Shown: one piece after another, positions 1 through 8,507 of the stretch
Position numbering within the stretch: the stretch's first letter is position 1
Layout: each line of letters starts with the position of its first letter
Source: Hymenobacter sp. BT559
GTDB taxonomy: Bacteria > Bacteroidota > Bacteroidia > Cytophagales > Hymenobacteraceae
Length of the DNA: 64,000 nt
Assembly (NCBI RefSeq): GCF_017571525.1
Contig: NZ_JAGETY010000017.1
Location: 39,947-103,946 of the forward strand
Direction: 5' to 3'
Program-made: the position numbers and the translations under genes
The notes under the pieces: model-generated
The model's database searches: none
Told to the model about the DNA's origin: nothing
What the model saw: only the letters and a program-made list of their open reading frames with translations

Positions 1-255
1 ACACAAATAGGGCAAACCCTCCGACTCAAAGGCATAGGCACATGCCTTTGAGTTTTAAAATCTTGATAAAAAAATAATTACCTAATAAAATTACATGAGC
101 GATAGCGTAACCGTTCGGTTTCGCCACCTGCCTTCGATAAGTTTTAAGGGATGGGTAGAATTATCACCCCGCACTCCTCTTATGGCACAGTCGCGTTTTA
201 TCACCAACTGTCAGGCTGCTTGGTTCCTGAGTCGGAGGGTTTGCCCTATTTGTGT
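1..255. mobile_element. MITE-like element with 28-bp terminal inverted repeats
   Basis: Bases 1-28 are the exact reverse complement of 228-255, a perfect 28-bp terminal inverted repeat around about 200 bp with no credible gene. A second hairpin (25-35 with 42-52, loop of 6) sits just inside the left end and is followed by an A/T-rich stretch. Size, perfect ends and lack of a transposase fit a non-autonomous miniature element or an internally deleted IS. The window starts exactly at the left end, so a target duplication cannot be tested. The sequence right after the element is a decayed DUF3500 gene, which suggests the element interrupted it. Confidence 0.6.
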
Positions 256-272
256 GACAACACCCCAAGTAA

Positions 273-462
273 AGCCCTGCGCTGAACAACACCTACGTGG
301 CATTTTCGGGCAACCCCAGCTTGAATAATCGCAACGACTACGGGCGCCTCGGCGGGCCCTCTGGCTGGATTGAGTACTCCCGCCAGAACGGTGTCGTGCT
401 CTCGCCTACCCTCCCGCACTCGGTTGTTGCGTGACAAAATCAAGGACTACTGCGGCAATTAA
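273..462 (+). pseudogene. DUF3500 family C-terminal remnant
   Basis: Read forward from 285 this gives NNTYVAFSG, then WIEYS and PHSV, the same order as the C-terminal end of the two intact DUF3500 proteins in this window (2034-3437 and 21454-22548). After PHSV one extra base shifts the frame; in the next frame the expected ending appears (RDKIKDYCGN then stop at 460-462), matching the HTVWRDHARDYGGN and HSVWRDRSTDYGGR endings of the paralogues. Only about 60 codons survive and the 5' part is missing, replaced by the inverted-repeat element at 1-255. This is a third, dead member of the local family. Confidence 0.75.
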
Positions 463-477
463 CGGACTCCAACTGTT

Positions 478-1821
478 TTGATGACTTCCCCAATTTGTTG
501 TCCCCGCCGGCTAGGGTGGCTCCTGCTGGTACTGCTGCTCAGCCTGGGGCTCTTTTTTCAGGCCGTGGCCCACCCCATGCCTAATTCGGTGGTGCTGCTC
601 ACGATGCACGCCCACCGCATAAACGCCGCGGTGCAGATTCCACTCAGCGAGCTGCAGCCCGCGTTTGGCCACGCCGTGGGCGACTCCTCGGCTCATCTGG
701 TAGCGCGCCTCGGCCCAGAGCTACGCCGCTACCTGGCGCAGCATATGCGCCTGCAAAGCCCCGACGGGCGCTTCTGGGCCGTGACGGTAGGTGAGTTAGG
801 GGTGCAGGAAACCCAAAACCCGATAACTGGCCCCTACCGCGAGCTCACCGCCCAGATGCGGCTGCTGCCCCCGGCTGGGGCCGACGTGCGGCAATTCGTG
901 CTACGCTACGACGCGGTTATCCACCAGGTGGTGACGCACAAAATTCTGGTGGCGGTACGGCAGGACTGGGCCGCTGGCCAGGTAGCCGATGATGCCGAGC
1001 CGGCCCAGGTGGGCGTTATTGCGCTAGACGTGCGCAACAACATTATTTCGCCACTGGCCGTCAACCTGGCCGCCGGCACCGTCTGGACGGGTTTTCGGGC
1101 AATGGTGCAGCTCGGCATTCGGCACATTGCCGAGGGCATCGACCACCTGCTGTTTTTGCTGGCACTGCTGCTGCCCGCGCCCCTGCTGCTCACCAAGGCC
1201 CGGCGCTGGGGCCGGTTTGGTGGGGTAGGCTACAGCCTGCGGCGCCTATTATTCATCGTCACGGCCTTCACGCTGGGACACTCGCTCACGCTGCTGCTGG
1301 GCGCGCTGGGCTGGGTACGGCTGCCCGGCCAGCCGGTAGAGGTACTCATTGCGGTGTCCATCCTGGTGTCGGCGGTGCACGCCGTGCGCCCGCTGTTTCC
1401 GGGCCGCGAGGCGTGGGTGGCCGCCGGCTTTGGGCTGGTGCACGGGCTGGCCTTCGCCAGTACCCTAGCCAATCTACACTTGGAGGCCGGTCCGATGGCC
1501 CTGAGTATTCTGGGCTTCAACCTCGGTATCGAGCTGATGCAGCTCTTCGTGATTGCCCTCACCATGCCCTGGCTGCTGCTGCTTGCCCGCACCGCCGCCT
1601 ACCCCGTGGTGCGGATAGGAGGAGCAGTATTGGCTGGTGTGGCCTCCATAGCCTGGCTAGCCGAGCGCTTGCTGGGCCAGGCTAATCCCTTTACGCTGCT
1701 CATCAGCCGGGTAGTACCCTACGCGCCCTGGCTACTCGGGGCGCTGGCTCTCACGGCACTGGTGAGCTACTGGCGTATGCGCACCAGCGCTGCCCAGAAC
1801 CAAAGGGCTAAGATGGGTTAA
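478..1821 (+). CDS. HupE/UreJ_2-like multi-pass membrane protein
   Basis: A 447-residue protein with an N-terminal hydrophobic signal or anchor (about 12-31), then an extracytoplasmic region of about 170 residues. From about residue 205 there is a hydrophobic block of several membrane spans. The block carries the family signature: a histidine-rich start (IRHIAEGIDHLLFLL), then TLGHSLTLLLG and GLVHGLAFAS. This arrangement, soluble domain plus HupE/UreJ-like C-terminal block, matches the HupE/UreJ_2 family. Relatives in hydrogenase and urease clusters are tied to nickel or other metal uptake, but no hydrogenase, urease or metal operon is near here, so the substrate is unknown. It seems monocistronic. 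Start is the first of two adjacent ATGs. Confidence 0.75.
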   Translation: MMTSPICCPRRLGWLLLVLLLSLGLFFQAVAHPMPNSVVLLTMHAHRINAAVQIPLSELQPAFGHAVGDSSAHLVARLGPELRRYLAQHMRLQSPDGRFWAVTVGELGVQETQNPITGPYRELTAQMRLLPPAGADVRQFVLRYDAVIHQVVTHKILVAVRQDWAAGQVADDAEPAQVGVIALDVRNNIISPLAVNLAAGTVWTGFRAMVQLGIRHIAEGIDHLLFLLALLLPAPLLLTKARRWGRFGGVGYSLRRLLFIVTAFTLGHSLTLLLGALGWVRLPGQPVEVLIAVSILVSAVHAVRPLFPGREAWVAAGFGLVHGLAFASTLANLHLEAGPMALSILGFNLGIELMQLFVIALTMPWLLLLARTAAYPVVRIGGAVLAGVASIAWLAERLLGQANPFTLLISRVVPYAPWLLGALALTALVSYWRMRTSAAQNQRAKMG

Positions 1822-2033
1822 GCAAGGACCCTTGGCTGCCCGGCAAAGTAGTTGTTGAGCCTTTGATTTTAACAGAAAAGTCGAACCGTCGATTAGTTCT
1901 CCTGAATGGGCTATTTACAGTAAAGAAATGACAACTTCGGCTGAAAATTGGCGTTGCTAATTTTCATATTTATTTGTAATACAGCAGATTAATCGAGGCT
2001 TTATTTCTTTCTCAACTGTTCGCCTTTTCTAAA

Positions 2034-3437
2034 ATGAAGAGTTTTACTTGCTTAGCATTCGCTACGGCGCTGCTCGCTCTGATGGCTTTTAGGCAAAATG
2101 CGTTGGTAAAAGCCTCCTTCGTGGCTAGCCCGCAGGAGAGGCCCACTTCGGTGAAAGGCTCGAAAGGCATTAAATCGGCCACCCAAACCCAAGACGTAGC
2201 CGCCGTCGTGACGGCGGCCAATGCATTTATTGCTACGCTCAGCGCGAGCCAGCAAGCCACGCTGCTCCAGGCTTACAATTCAACCAATGTCACCAAATGG
2301 TCGAATCTGCCTACCACCTTTGTTGCTCGCATCGGCCTCAAACTCGGCGACCTGACGACGGCTCAGCAAACTGCGGCCTTAGCCGTGGTGCAGGCGGCCA
2401 CCGGCACTACTCCTAATGAGGGTTTCGACGAGATTCAGCAAATTCGGGCGGCCGACGACAATCTGAACGCCAACGGTGGTGGCGCAGCCTACGGCAGCGG
2501 CCTGTACTACCTGGCTTTCCTGGGCACGCCCTCTACTACTGGCACGTGGCAGCTCCAGTTTGGCGGTCACCACCTGGGCACCAATATCACCTATGGCAAC
2601 GGCACTGTGACCGGGGCCACGCCCAAGTTTGAAGGGGTTGAGCCGCTGACTTTTCCCACAACTAATACGAACGTACTGCCTATTGGCACGTACTCCCCGC
2701 TGAGCAGCGAGGCCGCGGGCATGCTGGCCATGGTAAGCAGCCTGACTACTGCTCAGCAGGCTACGGCCAAGCTTACCCAGACGTTCAACGACGTGGTGCT
2801 CGGCCCCAATGGCAATGGCCAGTTTCCGACTACCAAAGTCGGTATTCCGTGCAGCCAGCTTTCGGCCGCGCAGCAAGCGCTGGTACTGGCAGCAATGCGC
2901 CCGTGGGTCAATGACTCGGATGATGCCACGGCGGCTAGCCTGATGAGCGTTTACCAGAACCAGCTGGCCAATACCTATATTTCCTATTCCGGCACGGGCT
3001 TGTTTACTACCACCGGCGACTACGCCCGCATCGACGGACCCAACGTCTGGATTGAGTTTGCCTGCCAAGGCGGCATTGTGTACCAGAGCCAGATTCACTA
3101 TCACACCGTGTGGCGCGACCATGCCCGTGACTACGGCGGAAATTTCTACGGCACCTATACCACCGTGCTCGGTACCAAGGCGGCTACCGCTGCGGCAGTG
3201 TTTTCGATGTATCCCAACCCCACAGCCACCGGCAACACCATGCGGGTACTGCTGGCCACGCCGGCCACCGCCGCCACCTACACCCTGCGCAACGCCTTAG
3301 GGCAGACTATCGCCAGCAAAGCGTTCCAGGGCGATGCCGTGCAAGTGCCTGCCAGCGGGCTATCCCCCGGCACCTACGTCCTCAGTCTCCAAGTCGATGG
3401 CAAAGCTCCCGTAACCCGTCAATTCGTGGTGGATTAA
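2034..3437 (+). CDS. Secreted DUF3500 protein with type IX sorting tail
   Basis: A 467-residue secreted protein. Residues 1-18 form a signal peptide. The DUF3500 domain covers about 50-380, recognisable by NEGFDE, the WQLQFGGHH segment and the ending VWRDHARDYGG. The last 75 or so residues are a type A T9SS C-terminal sorting domain: MYPNPT, then short beta strands and ...TRQFVVD. The protein should cross the outer membrane by the Por system and be displayed or released. The DUF3500 function is unknown. A closely related gene without the sorting tail lies at 21454-22548 and a dead copy at 273-462. It appears to be a single-gene unit with a stem-loop 80 bp downstream. Confidence 0.85.
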   Translation: MKSFTCLAFATALLALMAFRQNALVKASFVASPQERPTSVKGSKGIKSATQTQDVAAVVTAANAFIATLSASQQATLLQAYNSTNVTKWSNLPTTFVARIGLKLGDLTTAQQTAALAVVQAATGTTPNEGFDEIQQIRAADDNLNANGGGAAYGSGLYYLAFLGTPSTTGTWQLQFGGHHLGTNITYGNGTVTGATPKFEGVEPLTFPTTNTNVLPIGTYSPLSSEAAGMLAMVSSLTTAQQATAKLTQTFNDVVLGPNGNGQFPTTKVGIPCSQLSAAQQALVLAAMRPWVNDSDDATAASLMSVYQNQLANTYISYSGTGLFTTTGDYARIDGPNVWIEFACQGGIVYQSQIHYHTVWRDHARDYGGNFYGTYTTVLGTKAATAAAVFSMYPNPTATGNTMRVLLATPATAATYTLRNALGQTIASKAFQGDAVQVPASGLSPGTYVLSLQVDGKAPVTRQFVVD

Positions 3438-3517
3438 CCCGGTTGAGTGGGTACGCTCAGCGTTGGCTCTTGCTCTTGGTTATGCTCAACTTTCTAAAAG
3501 CAAGACCGTTTACAATT

Positions 3518-3553
3518 TAAAGAAGCTCCAGCCAGTAGGTCGGGACTTCTTTA
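3518..3553. terminator. Stem-loop downstream of DUF3500 gene
   Basis: TAAAGAAG at 3518-3525 pairs with CTTCTTTA at 3546-3553, with extra pairing (TCC/GGGA) inside the stem. It lies between the DUF3500 stop and the start of the channel gene and is the likely transcription end of the former. There is no long T tract, so it could act on either strand or be weak. Confidence 0.4.
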
Positions 3554-3632
3554 ATATAGTGGGTTGGACACCCAGCCCGCTACTTTCACACACTCCTCCT
3601 GCTGGGAGCTAGCCCTGCTCCCTGTCGCTGCT

Positions 3633-4337
3633 ATGCCAAGCCTCCTTGCTACTTCCCTTAGCGAAAAGCTGGAGCGCTGGCAAAACCAGGTCCGCGAACC
3701 CTCCCTGACTGTGTTACTACTCGGGCAAGTACTGTTGCTGTTTGTGGTGAGTCCGCTATCCAGCGTGCACGTAGTAACTTATGCAGTAGTAGGCGGCCTG
3801 CAAGTGCTGCTTTTGGTAATTTCTTACTTCGCCCTACCCCAGCGCAGCAAGGTGCGTAGCCTCCTGCTCATTTGCCTGGCTCCCACATTGTGGGTGTTAA
3901 TTGCCGGCTCGAATCTAACTATCGGGCTCGCGCTGCGCATGGTGGCAACGCTCGGTGTTACCATCGCCGTGGGACAAGCCGTGTTTCGGGCGCAGCGGGT
4001 AACCAGCCACCAGCTGCTAGGGGCAGTGGTTGTCTACCTGAACCTGGCCCAGCTATTCATGGGCGCATTCATTGCCTTGAATAACGAGCTACCGGGGGCT
4101 TTTACTACCCTAACGAAGACGGCGCTAAAACCGGGCGAGCTCTTATACTTCAGCCTGACCACGCTTACCTCCACCGGCTACGGCGATATTCTACCCGTGC
4201 ATCCGCTGGCCCGCAGCCTGGCTAATCTGGAAGCGGTTGTCGGGCAGCTGTTTCTGGCCATTCTGCTCGCCCGCTTGGTGAGTCAGCGGCAGGAGCGCGC
4301 CGGCAAGTACCACCGGGGTGCCGCCAGCCTGTGGTAA
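3633..4337 (+). CDS. Two-TM potassium-channel-like protein (copy 1)
   Basis: A 234-residue membrane protein of the ion_trans_2 (two-pore-helix) potassium channel type. Four to five hydrophobic segments are followed by the selectivity filter TSTGYGD and a last transmembrane helix (LFLAILLARLVSQ). The filter is intact. The open frame begins earlier at a TTG (3564), but I chose the ATG at 3633 because the alignment with the second copy (15500-16183) starts around EKLERWQNQVREP, just after it. No regulatory RCK/TrkA domain follows. Copy 1 and copy 2 keep near-identical filter and C-terminal segments, so they are a gene duplication. Likely inner-membrane K+ conductance; physiological role unknown. 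Confidence 0.8.
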   Translation: MPSLLATSLSEKLERWQNQVREPSLTVLLLGQVLLLFVVSPLSSVHVVTYAVVGGLQVLLLVISYFALPQRSKVRSLLLICLAPTLWVLIAGSNLTIGLALRMVATLGVTIAVGQAVFRAQRVTSHQLLGAVVVYLNLAQLFMGAFIALNNELPGAFTTLTKTALKPGELLYFSLTTLTSTGYGDILPVHPLARSLANLEAVVGQLFLAILLARLVSQRQERAGKYHRGAASLW

Positions 4338-4444
4338 ACAACCCTTGGAAAGTGCGCCGCCAGCGCAACACCTAACCAGGGGACAATTGTCAGAAAAATG
4401 GTGTTGCCCACCGCACGTCCTAAGTACCAGTCCTGTAAGTTTTA

Positions 4445-5143
4445 ATGGCTATTTCCGATGACGCCGCGCTGAATGCCCGCCTGACGCTGCTACGCCAGAC
4501 TGACCCGGCGGCTTTTATCGAGCAGCTTTTCAAAACCTTCTACGCCCCGCTGGGCACCGTGGTGTACCGGGTAGTGCCCGACCGGGCCGTGGTAGAAGAC
4601 ATCTTGCAAGACGTTTTTCTGCGCCTGTGGCAGGGCCTGGCCGACTTGCCGGCCATTGAGTCGTACCGGGCCTATCTCACCCGGATGGCCCTGAACGCGG
4701 CGGTACGCTACCAGCAGCGCAGTCTGCGCCAGGTGGCCTGGGACGATGCTCCCCCTCCCACCGCCCCGGTGGCCCCCGATGCCCTAGCAGGCCTGTACGC
4801 GGCCGAAACCGCCGAGGCCGTGCAGGCAGCCCTGGCCCACCTGCCGCCGCAGTGCCGGGTGGTATTCGAGCTGAGCCGCTACGAAGAGATGAGCTACCAG
4901 CAGATAGCGGAAGCCCTCGAGATTTCACCTAAAACGGTGGAAAACCAGATGGGCAAGGCCCTGCGCATTCTGCGCCGCGAGTTGGCCGGCGTGTTAAAAA
5001 ACCTGTACTGGCTGCTGCTTTATATGGGGGTAGTAAAGCCGGCCGCATTACTTCCGCCAGCTGCTTCCGGCGGCCCTACCCAGCACCTGACTACGAATGC
5101 GCCAGTTATTTTGCAAGTCCGCGTGGGGGTAGCGGGGCCCTGA
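4445..5143 (+). CDS. ECF-type RNA polymerase sigma-70 factor
   Basis: A 232-residue sigma factor. Region 2 is at about 25-85 (DILQDVFLRLWQ) and region 4 at about 125-180 (LPPQCRVVFELSRYEEMSYQQIAEAL, a helix-turn-helix that ends ISPKTVENQMGKAL). This is the Bacteroidota FecI-like family, whose activity is normally controlled by a membrane FecR anti-sigma protein. That partner follows 45 bp downstream (5189-6388). The tail after region 4 has a short hydrophobic stretch (LYWLLLYMGVV) and about 40 residues of low complexity, as often seen in this family. Its targets cannot be told from sequence; autoregulation of the operon is usual. Confidence 0.88.
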   Translation: MAISDDAALNARLTLLRQTDPAAFIEQLFKTFYAPLGTVVYRVVPDRAVVEDILQDVFLRLWQGLADLPAIESYRAYLTRMALNAAVRYQQRSLRQVAWDDAPPPTAPVAPDALAGLYAAETAEAVQAALAHLPPQCRVVFELSRYEEMSYQQIAEALEISPKTVENQMGKALRILRRELAGVLKNLYWLLLYMGVVKPAALLPPAASGGPTQHLTTNAPVILQVRVGVAGP

Positions 5144-5188
5144 CGTATCCTATCCTCATCCTGGCAACTTAGCTGCCCCAAAGCTTTT

Positions 5189-6388
5189 ATGACGCAACGC
5201 TACCCTGACCCGGCCGATGCTCCCTGGGCGCTGCTGGCCCGCCACCTGGCCGCCGACGCCACGGCGAGCGAGCGGGCGGACCTGCGCGCCTGGGTAGAGG
5301 CTGACCCCAGCCACCTGCAAATTCTGACCACCGTGACCCGCGCCTGGGAGCGGGCCGGCGAGGTTGCGACTGGGCCCGTGCTGTTCTCGCCAGCCGATGT
5401 GGAGGCCGCCTGGCAGCGCTTCCGCCCACTCATGGGCGCGGCAGCACCCACTACCACTTCAGCTACCCCGCTGCCGGTTGCCGCCCCAGCGCTTGCGCCC
5501 ACCCGTTCCGACGAGCCCGCCGTTCGCCCGCTGTGGCCCCTGGCGCGGCGTGCGGCAGTCCGGCGCTGGCAACTAGCTGCCGGGCTGGTACTGCTGTTAG
5601 GGGTGAGCTATGCGCTGGCTAGGGGCTGGTTAATCAAGCCTCAGGAACTTACGCTGACTTACGTTAGCGCGGCTAACCGCCAATTGATACGGCTGCCCGA
5701 TGGCAGCACGGTATGGCTCAACGCGCATTCGCGGCTGCGCTACGCTGGGGTAGGGCGGGCGCCGGCCCAGGGCCTGCGGGCCGTGCAGCTGACGGGCGAA
5801 GCCTATTTTGAGGTGCTGCCAAATCTCGCCCGCCCGTTTATCGTGAACACCACGACGGCCCGCGTGCGGGTAACGGGCACGGCCTTCAACGTGCGCGCCT
5901 ACGCGGCCGAAGACTCGGTGGAAGTAAGCGTGACCCACGGCCAAGTGTGGCTCACCCATCTCTCGGCCCCCGACAGTGTGCAGCTGCCGGCTGGCACCCG
6001 CGCCGCGCTGCACGCTACCGATGCGCCCGGCCGTGAAGCCGCCCGCCTCCAGCGCCGGGCCAGCGCCGACCCCAACTTCCGGGCCTGGCAAAATGATACG
6101 CTGCGCTTCGATGATACGCCCGTGACCCAGGTAGTGCGCACGTTGCGAGCTACGTTTGGCACCAGCGTGCAGGTGAGCACCCCGGACCTGGGGCACTGTC
6201 GTTTCACCGGCACCTTCGTACAGCAGCAGCCGGCGCAGGTGCTGGCCGTGCTGGCCGCCGCTACGGCCAGCCGCCTTACCCTGACTGGCAACGGCAGCTA
6301 CCAGCTGCAAGGCGTAGGCTGTGCCAGTCCCGTTTCCGCCTCTCCGAATCCGGCAGCGTCGGCCACCCCTACCCTTAGCCGTGAGTAA
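5189..6388 (+). CDS. FecR-family anti-sigma factor
   Basis: A 399-residue inner-membrane anti-sigma protein. The cytoplasmic N-terminal part (WALLARHLAAD... SHLQILTTVTRAW) is the sigma-binding region. One transmembrane helix lies at about 130-150 (LAAGLVLLLGVSYALA). The periplasmic FecR domain has IRLPDGSTVWLNAHSRLRY, and the C-terminal DUF4974-like domain starts at FDDTPVTQVVRTL. The order is typical of Bacteroidota surface-signalling anti-sigmas that sense an outer-membrane partner. It follows the sigma gene and its last codons overlap the next gene by 8 bases (GTGAGTAA), so the three genes form one operon. Confidence 0.88.
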   Translation: MTQRYPDPADAPWALLARHLAADATASERADLRAWVEADPSHLQILTTVTRAWERAGEVATGPVLFSPADVEAAWQRFRPLMGAAAPTTTSATPLPVAAPALAPTRSDEPAVRPLWPLARRAAVRRWQLAAGLVLLLGVSYALARGWLIKPQELTLTYVSAANRQLIRLPDGSTVWLNAHSRLRYAGVGRAPAQGLRAVQLTGEAYFEVLPNLARPFIVNTTTARVRVTGTAFNVRAYAAEDSVEVSVTHGQVWLTHLSAPDSVQLPAGTRAALHATDAPGREAARLQRRASADPNFRAWQNDTLRFDDTPVTQVVRTLRATFGTSVQVSTPDLGHCRFTGTFVQQQPAQVLAVLAAATASRLTLTGNGSYQLQGVGCASPVSASPNPAASATPTLSRE

Positions 6389-7889
6389 ACCCGCTACGCC
6401 CAACCGTTCTGGTCAATGTTTGCGGATAATGCTGGTAGTAGCGTTGTGCTTACTGGTTGGCGGCCTGACCTGGGGCCAAGCCGCTAATCCGGCGCTGACG
6501 CGCTTGGTACGGCCTACCCCCGGTACCCGTTCACTGGGCGCCGTCCTAACCGAGTTAGCGCGGCAAGGCCACTTACCCTTAAGTTATAGCAGTTCGCTAG
6601 TGCCAGTAGCGCACGTCTGCACTCTGCGACCGGGGCCAGCCCGCCCGTTGGGGGTCGTGCTGCAGGAAGTGCTAGCCGCCGAGCACCTGTCGTATGGGTT
6701 GCTGGACGGGCAGCTGGTGCTGTGGCCCGCCCGGGTAGCCGCTCCCGTGGGCGTCACCTCGGTAAATGGCCGCTCTACCCCATCGCCTCCTACCCATGCA
6801 GGCCAGTCGCCCGCCGTTGCCACTAGTGAATATAGGAAGGCCGTAGCGGCCAACTCGACCGCTACTCGCCGAAACCCCACCAGTCGCCTGGCAGCGCTGG
6901 CGGCGCTAAGGGAGCCACTAGTTTCCGGCGCGGCAAAATCAGCTACGGCACCCAGGGCTAGCTCTAAATCATCGGTCAGGGAGCCGCTTGCCAGGGGGCA
7001 TAAAATGCCATCTGCCCTTGCAGTTCGAATAGGCTTAGCGGACCGCCCGAGGGCTGAGGTGCTGGTAAATAAATCAACAACTTTTGCTAAGCAGGCTACT
7101 GCCAAGCCGAACCCCGGAACGATAGCGACTTCTTTACTACGCGGCAGTACGGCGCACACCCGCCTCACTACAAACATTCAACGTACTGAGCCAGGGGAGG
7201 CCTTGGCCAACTCACCAGCCGCTGCTCACCACTTGCTACCTGCACCTAGCCAACTCAGGGGGCCGGTCGATTTGCTCCCCTTCTTGCGCAGCATGCCTTC
7301 GGTAGTGCCAGCATCGGGCGGAGTAGTGCCGGTAGCGGTAGCCCTAGGGCCTAGCCCCGTTGGTAGTCCGTCGCGGGGAACCGACCCTGCAGCTAGGCCT
7401 TTTGCTTTGGCCAGCCTGCTACATCCCAGCTACTTGCACGGCGAGGGGTGGGGCAGCGAAAGTCTACCCCTCAACGCAGCCCTAAAGGTGGGTATCCCGC
7501 GTATCTACTTAGTGCTGGGGGTAGCGGCGGGTCCCTTTGGGCGCCAGTCGGGTGGGGCCGCCTGGGGGGTCGGACTGGGTACGGCCGGCCGGCTGCGTGG
7601 TCGCTTCACCCCCAGCCTTGACCTGGTGCAATGGTTTGTTAGCGGTGATAGAGAAAACATCCCCAGCAATCTTACCCAGCTCCGACCCCAGGTAGGGTGG
7701 CAGCTTAAGCAGGGCGGGCGCTGGCAGCTTGTAGGGGGCCCCACCCTTAACCTGGCTACAGCCTACCGCCGTGACCCGCAAACCCAACGCTGGGACTTTG
7801 GCCGGGACCAGTGGCTATGGGTAAATCAGGCCGACAACGAGTCGTTGCTGCGCCTGTGGCCGGGGGTGCAGCTAGGGGTGCGGTTTTGA
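6381..7889 (+). CDS. STN-domain outer-membrane protein of the sigma/FecR operon
   Basis: I start this gene at the GTG at 6381, overlapping the fecR stop, which gives about 502 residues. Residues 12-33 are a signal sequence (IMLVVALCLLVGGLTWGQ). An STN-like domain follows (LGAVLTELARQGHLPLSYSS ... GVVLQEVLAAEHLSYGLLDGQLVL), the small periplasmic module that contacts FecR in TonB-dependent signal transducers. A Ser/Ala/Pro-rich linker of about 200 residues leads to a C-terminal region with beta-barrel character that ends in Phe, as outer-membrane proteins do. There is no TonB-dependent receptor plug or SusC-size barrel. This looks like a signal input with a small barrel in place of the usual receptor. 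Confidence 0.65.
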   Translation: MSKPATPNRSGQCLRIMLVVALCLLVGGLTWGQAANPALTRLVRPTPGTRSLGAVLTELARQGHLPLSYSSSLVPVAHVCTLRPGPARPLGVVLQEVLAAEHLSYGLLDGQLVLWPARVAAPVGVTSVNGRSTPSPPTHAGQSPAVATSEYRKAVAANSTATRRNPTSRLAALAALREPLVSGAAKSATAPRASSKSSVREPLARGHKMPSALAVRIGLADRPRAEVLVNKSTTFAKQATAKPNPGTIATSLLRGSTAHTRLTTNIQRTEPGEALANSPAAAHHLLPAPSQLRGPVDLLPFLRSMPSVVPASGGVVPVAVALGPSPVGSPSRGTDPAARPFALASLLHPSYLHGEGWGSESLPLNAALKVGIPRIYLVLGVAAGPFGRQSGGAAWGVGLGTAGRLRGRFTPSLDLVQWFVSGDRENIPSNLTQLRPQVGWQLKQGGRWQLVGGPTLNLATAYRRDPQTQRWDFGRDQWLWVNQADNESLLRLWPGVQLGVRF

Positions 7890-7956
7890 GCGTGCGCGGC
7901 AGCATCTGTCAGACGGACCCACCCACGCGCCAGTGGCTAACCCTAGCGGCAGCTAG

Positions 7957-7996
7957 CTAAACGAGCGCCCCGGAGTACTCCAGGACGCTCGTTTAG
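7957..7996. terminator. Shared terminator between convergent genes
   Basis: CTAAACGAGCG at 7957-7967 pairs perfectly with CGCTCGTTTAG at 7986-7996. The loop contains a second palindrome (GGAGTACTCC, 7972-7981). It lies between a plus-strand gene ending at 7889 and a minus-strand gene ending at 8046, so it can stop transcription from both sides. Confidence 0.6.
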
Positions 7997-8045
7997 TAGA
8001 TACACCTGCTTAGCCAGCCCTATAGGCTAGCTGCGGCCCAGCCGG

Positions 8046-8441
8046 CTAATTAGCGCCGGTCGTAGTGGTGGTGTTCACGCTAATGCAGCCTAGCTCAACC
8101 AGCGGCCCAGCGCTGCAGGTGTTCACATCGTCGGCGTCGCCATCATTTTTCTTGATAGTGTAGCCTACCAGCACTTTCTCGCCGGTCGTGGCGTGGAAGT
8201 TGGTCCAGGTCGAGCCAGTGGGCACTACGTAGGTGCCATCAGCCAGCTGCAGGGCCAGGCCGCAGCCGGTAGTCGAGCTCAGGTCAACGACAGTGGCGGC
8301 GGTGCTGCAGGTGCCGCCGGTGGGGCTGCAGCTGCCTTTTTTGCCGTCTTTTTCAAAACAGCCGGTGAGCAGGGTACTAGCGCTCAAGCTGAAAAAGGTT
8401 AGCGTGGCGATGGCCGCGCTGCGGGAAGAGAAACGTTTCAT
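8046..8441 (-). CDS. Small cysteine-containing lipoprotein, function unknown
   Basis: A 131-residue predicted lipoprotein: positively charged start, hydrophobic stretch, and a lipobox LLTGC with the lipidated Cys at residue 28. The mature part starts CFEKDGKKGSC and holds five further cysteines (39, 45, 60, 107 and 119), which may form disulphides in the periplasm or at the surface. The C-terminal end is a Thr run. It lies 66 bp downstream of the large surface protein at 8508-10433 on the same strand and may be co-transcribed with it. No family recognised. Confidence 0.65.
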   Translation of the reverse strand: MKRFSSRSAAIATLTFFSLSASTLLTGCFEKDGKKGSCSPTGGTCSTAATVVDLSSTTGCGLALQLADGTYVVPTGSTWTNFHATTGEKVLVGYTIKKNDGDADDVNTCSAGPLVELGCISVNTTTTTGAN

Positions 8442-8507
8442 ACAAAAAATGTTGAAAAGGGGTGAATTGAAAAAAGAAATGAGAAAGGTGAATGAGAAAA
8501 CTGCTAA

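Noticed and set aside
95..328. A 77-codon frame starting inside the inverted-repeat element
   Set aside because: It crosses the element end and the decayed DUF3500 sequence, has no protein-like pattern, and the remnant explains the region.
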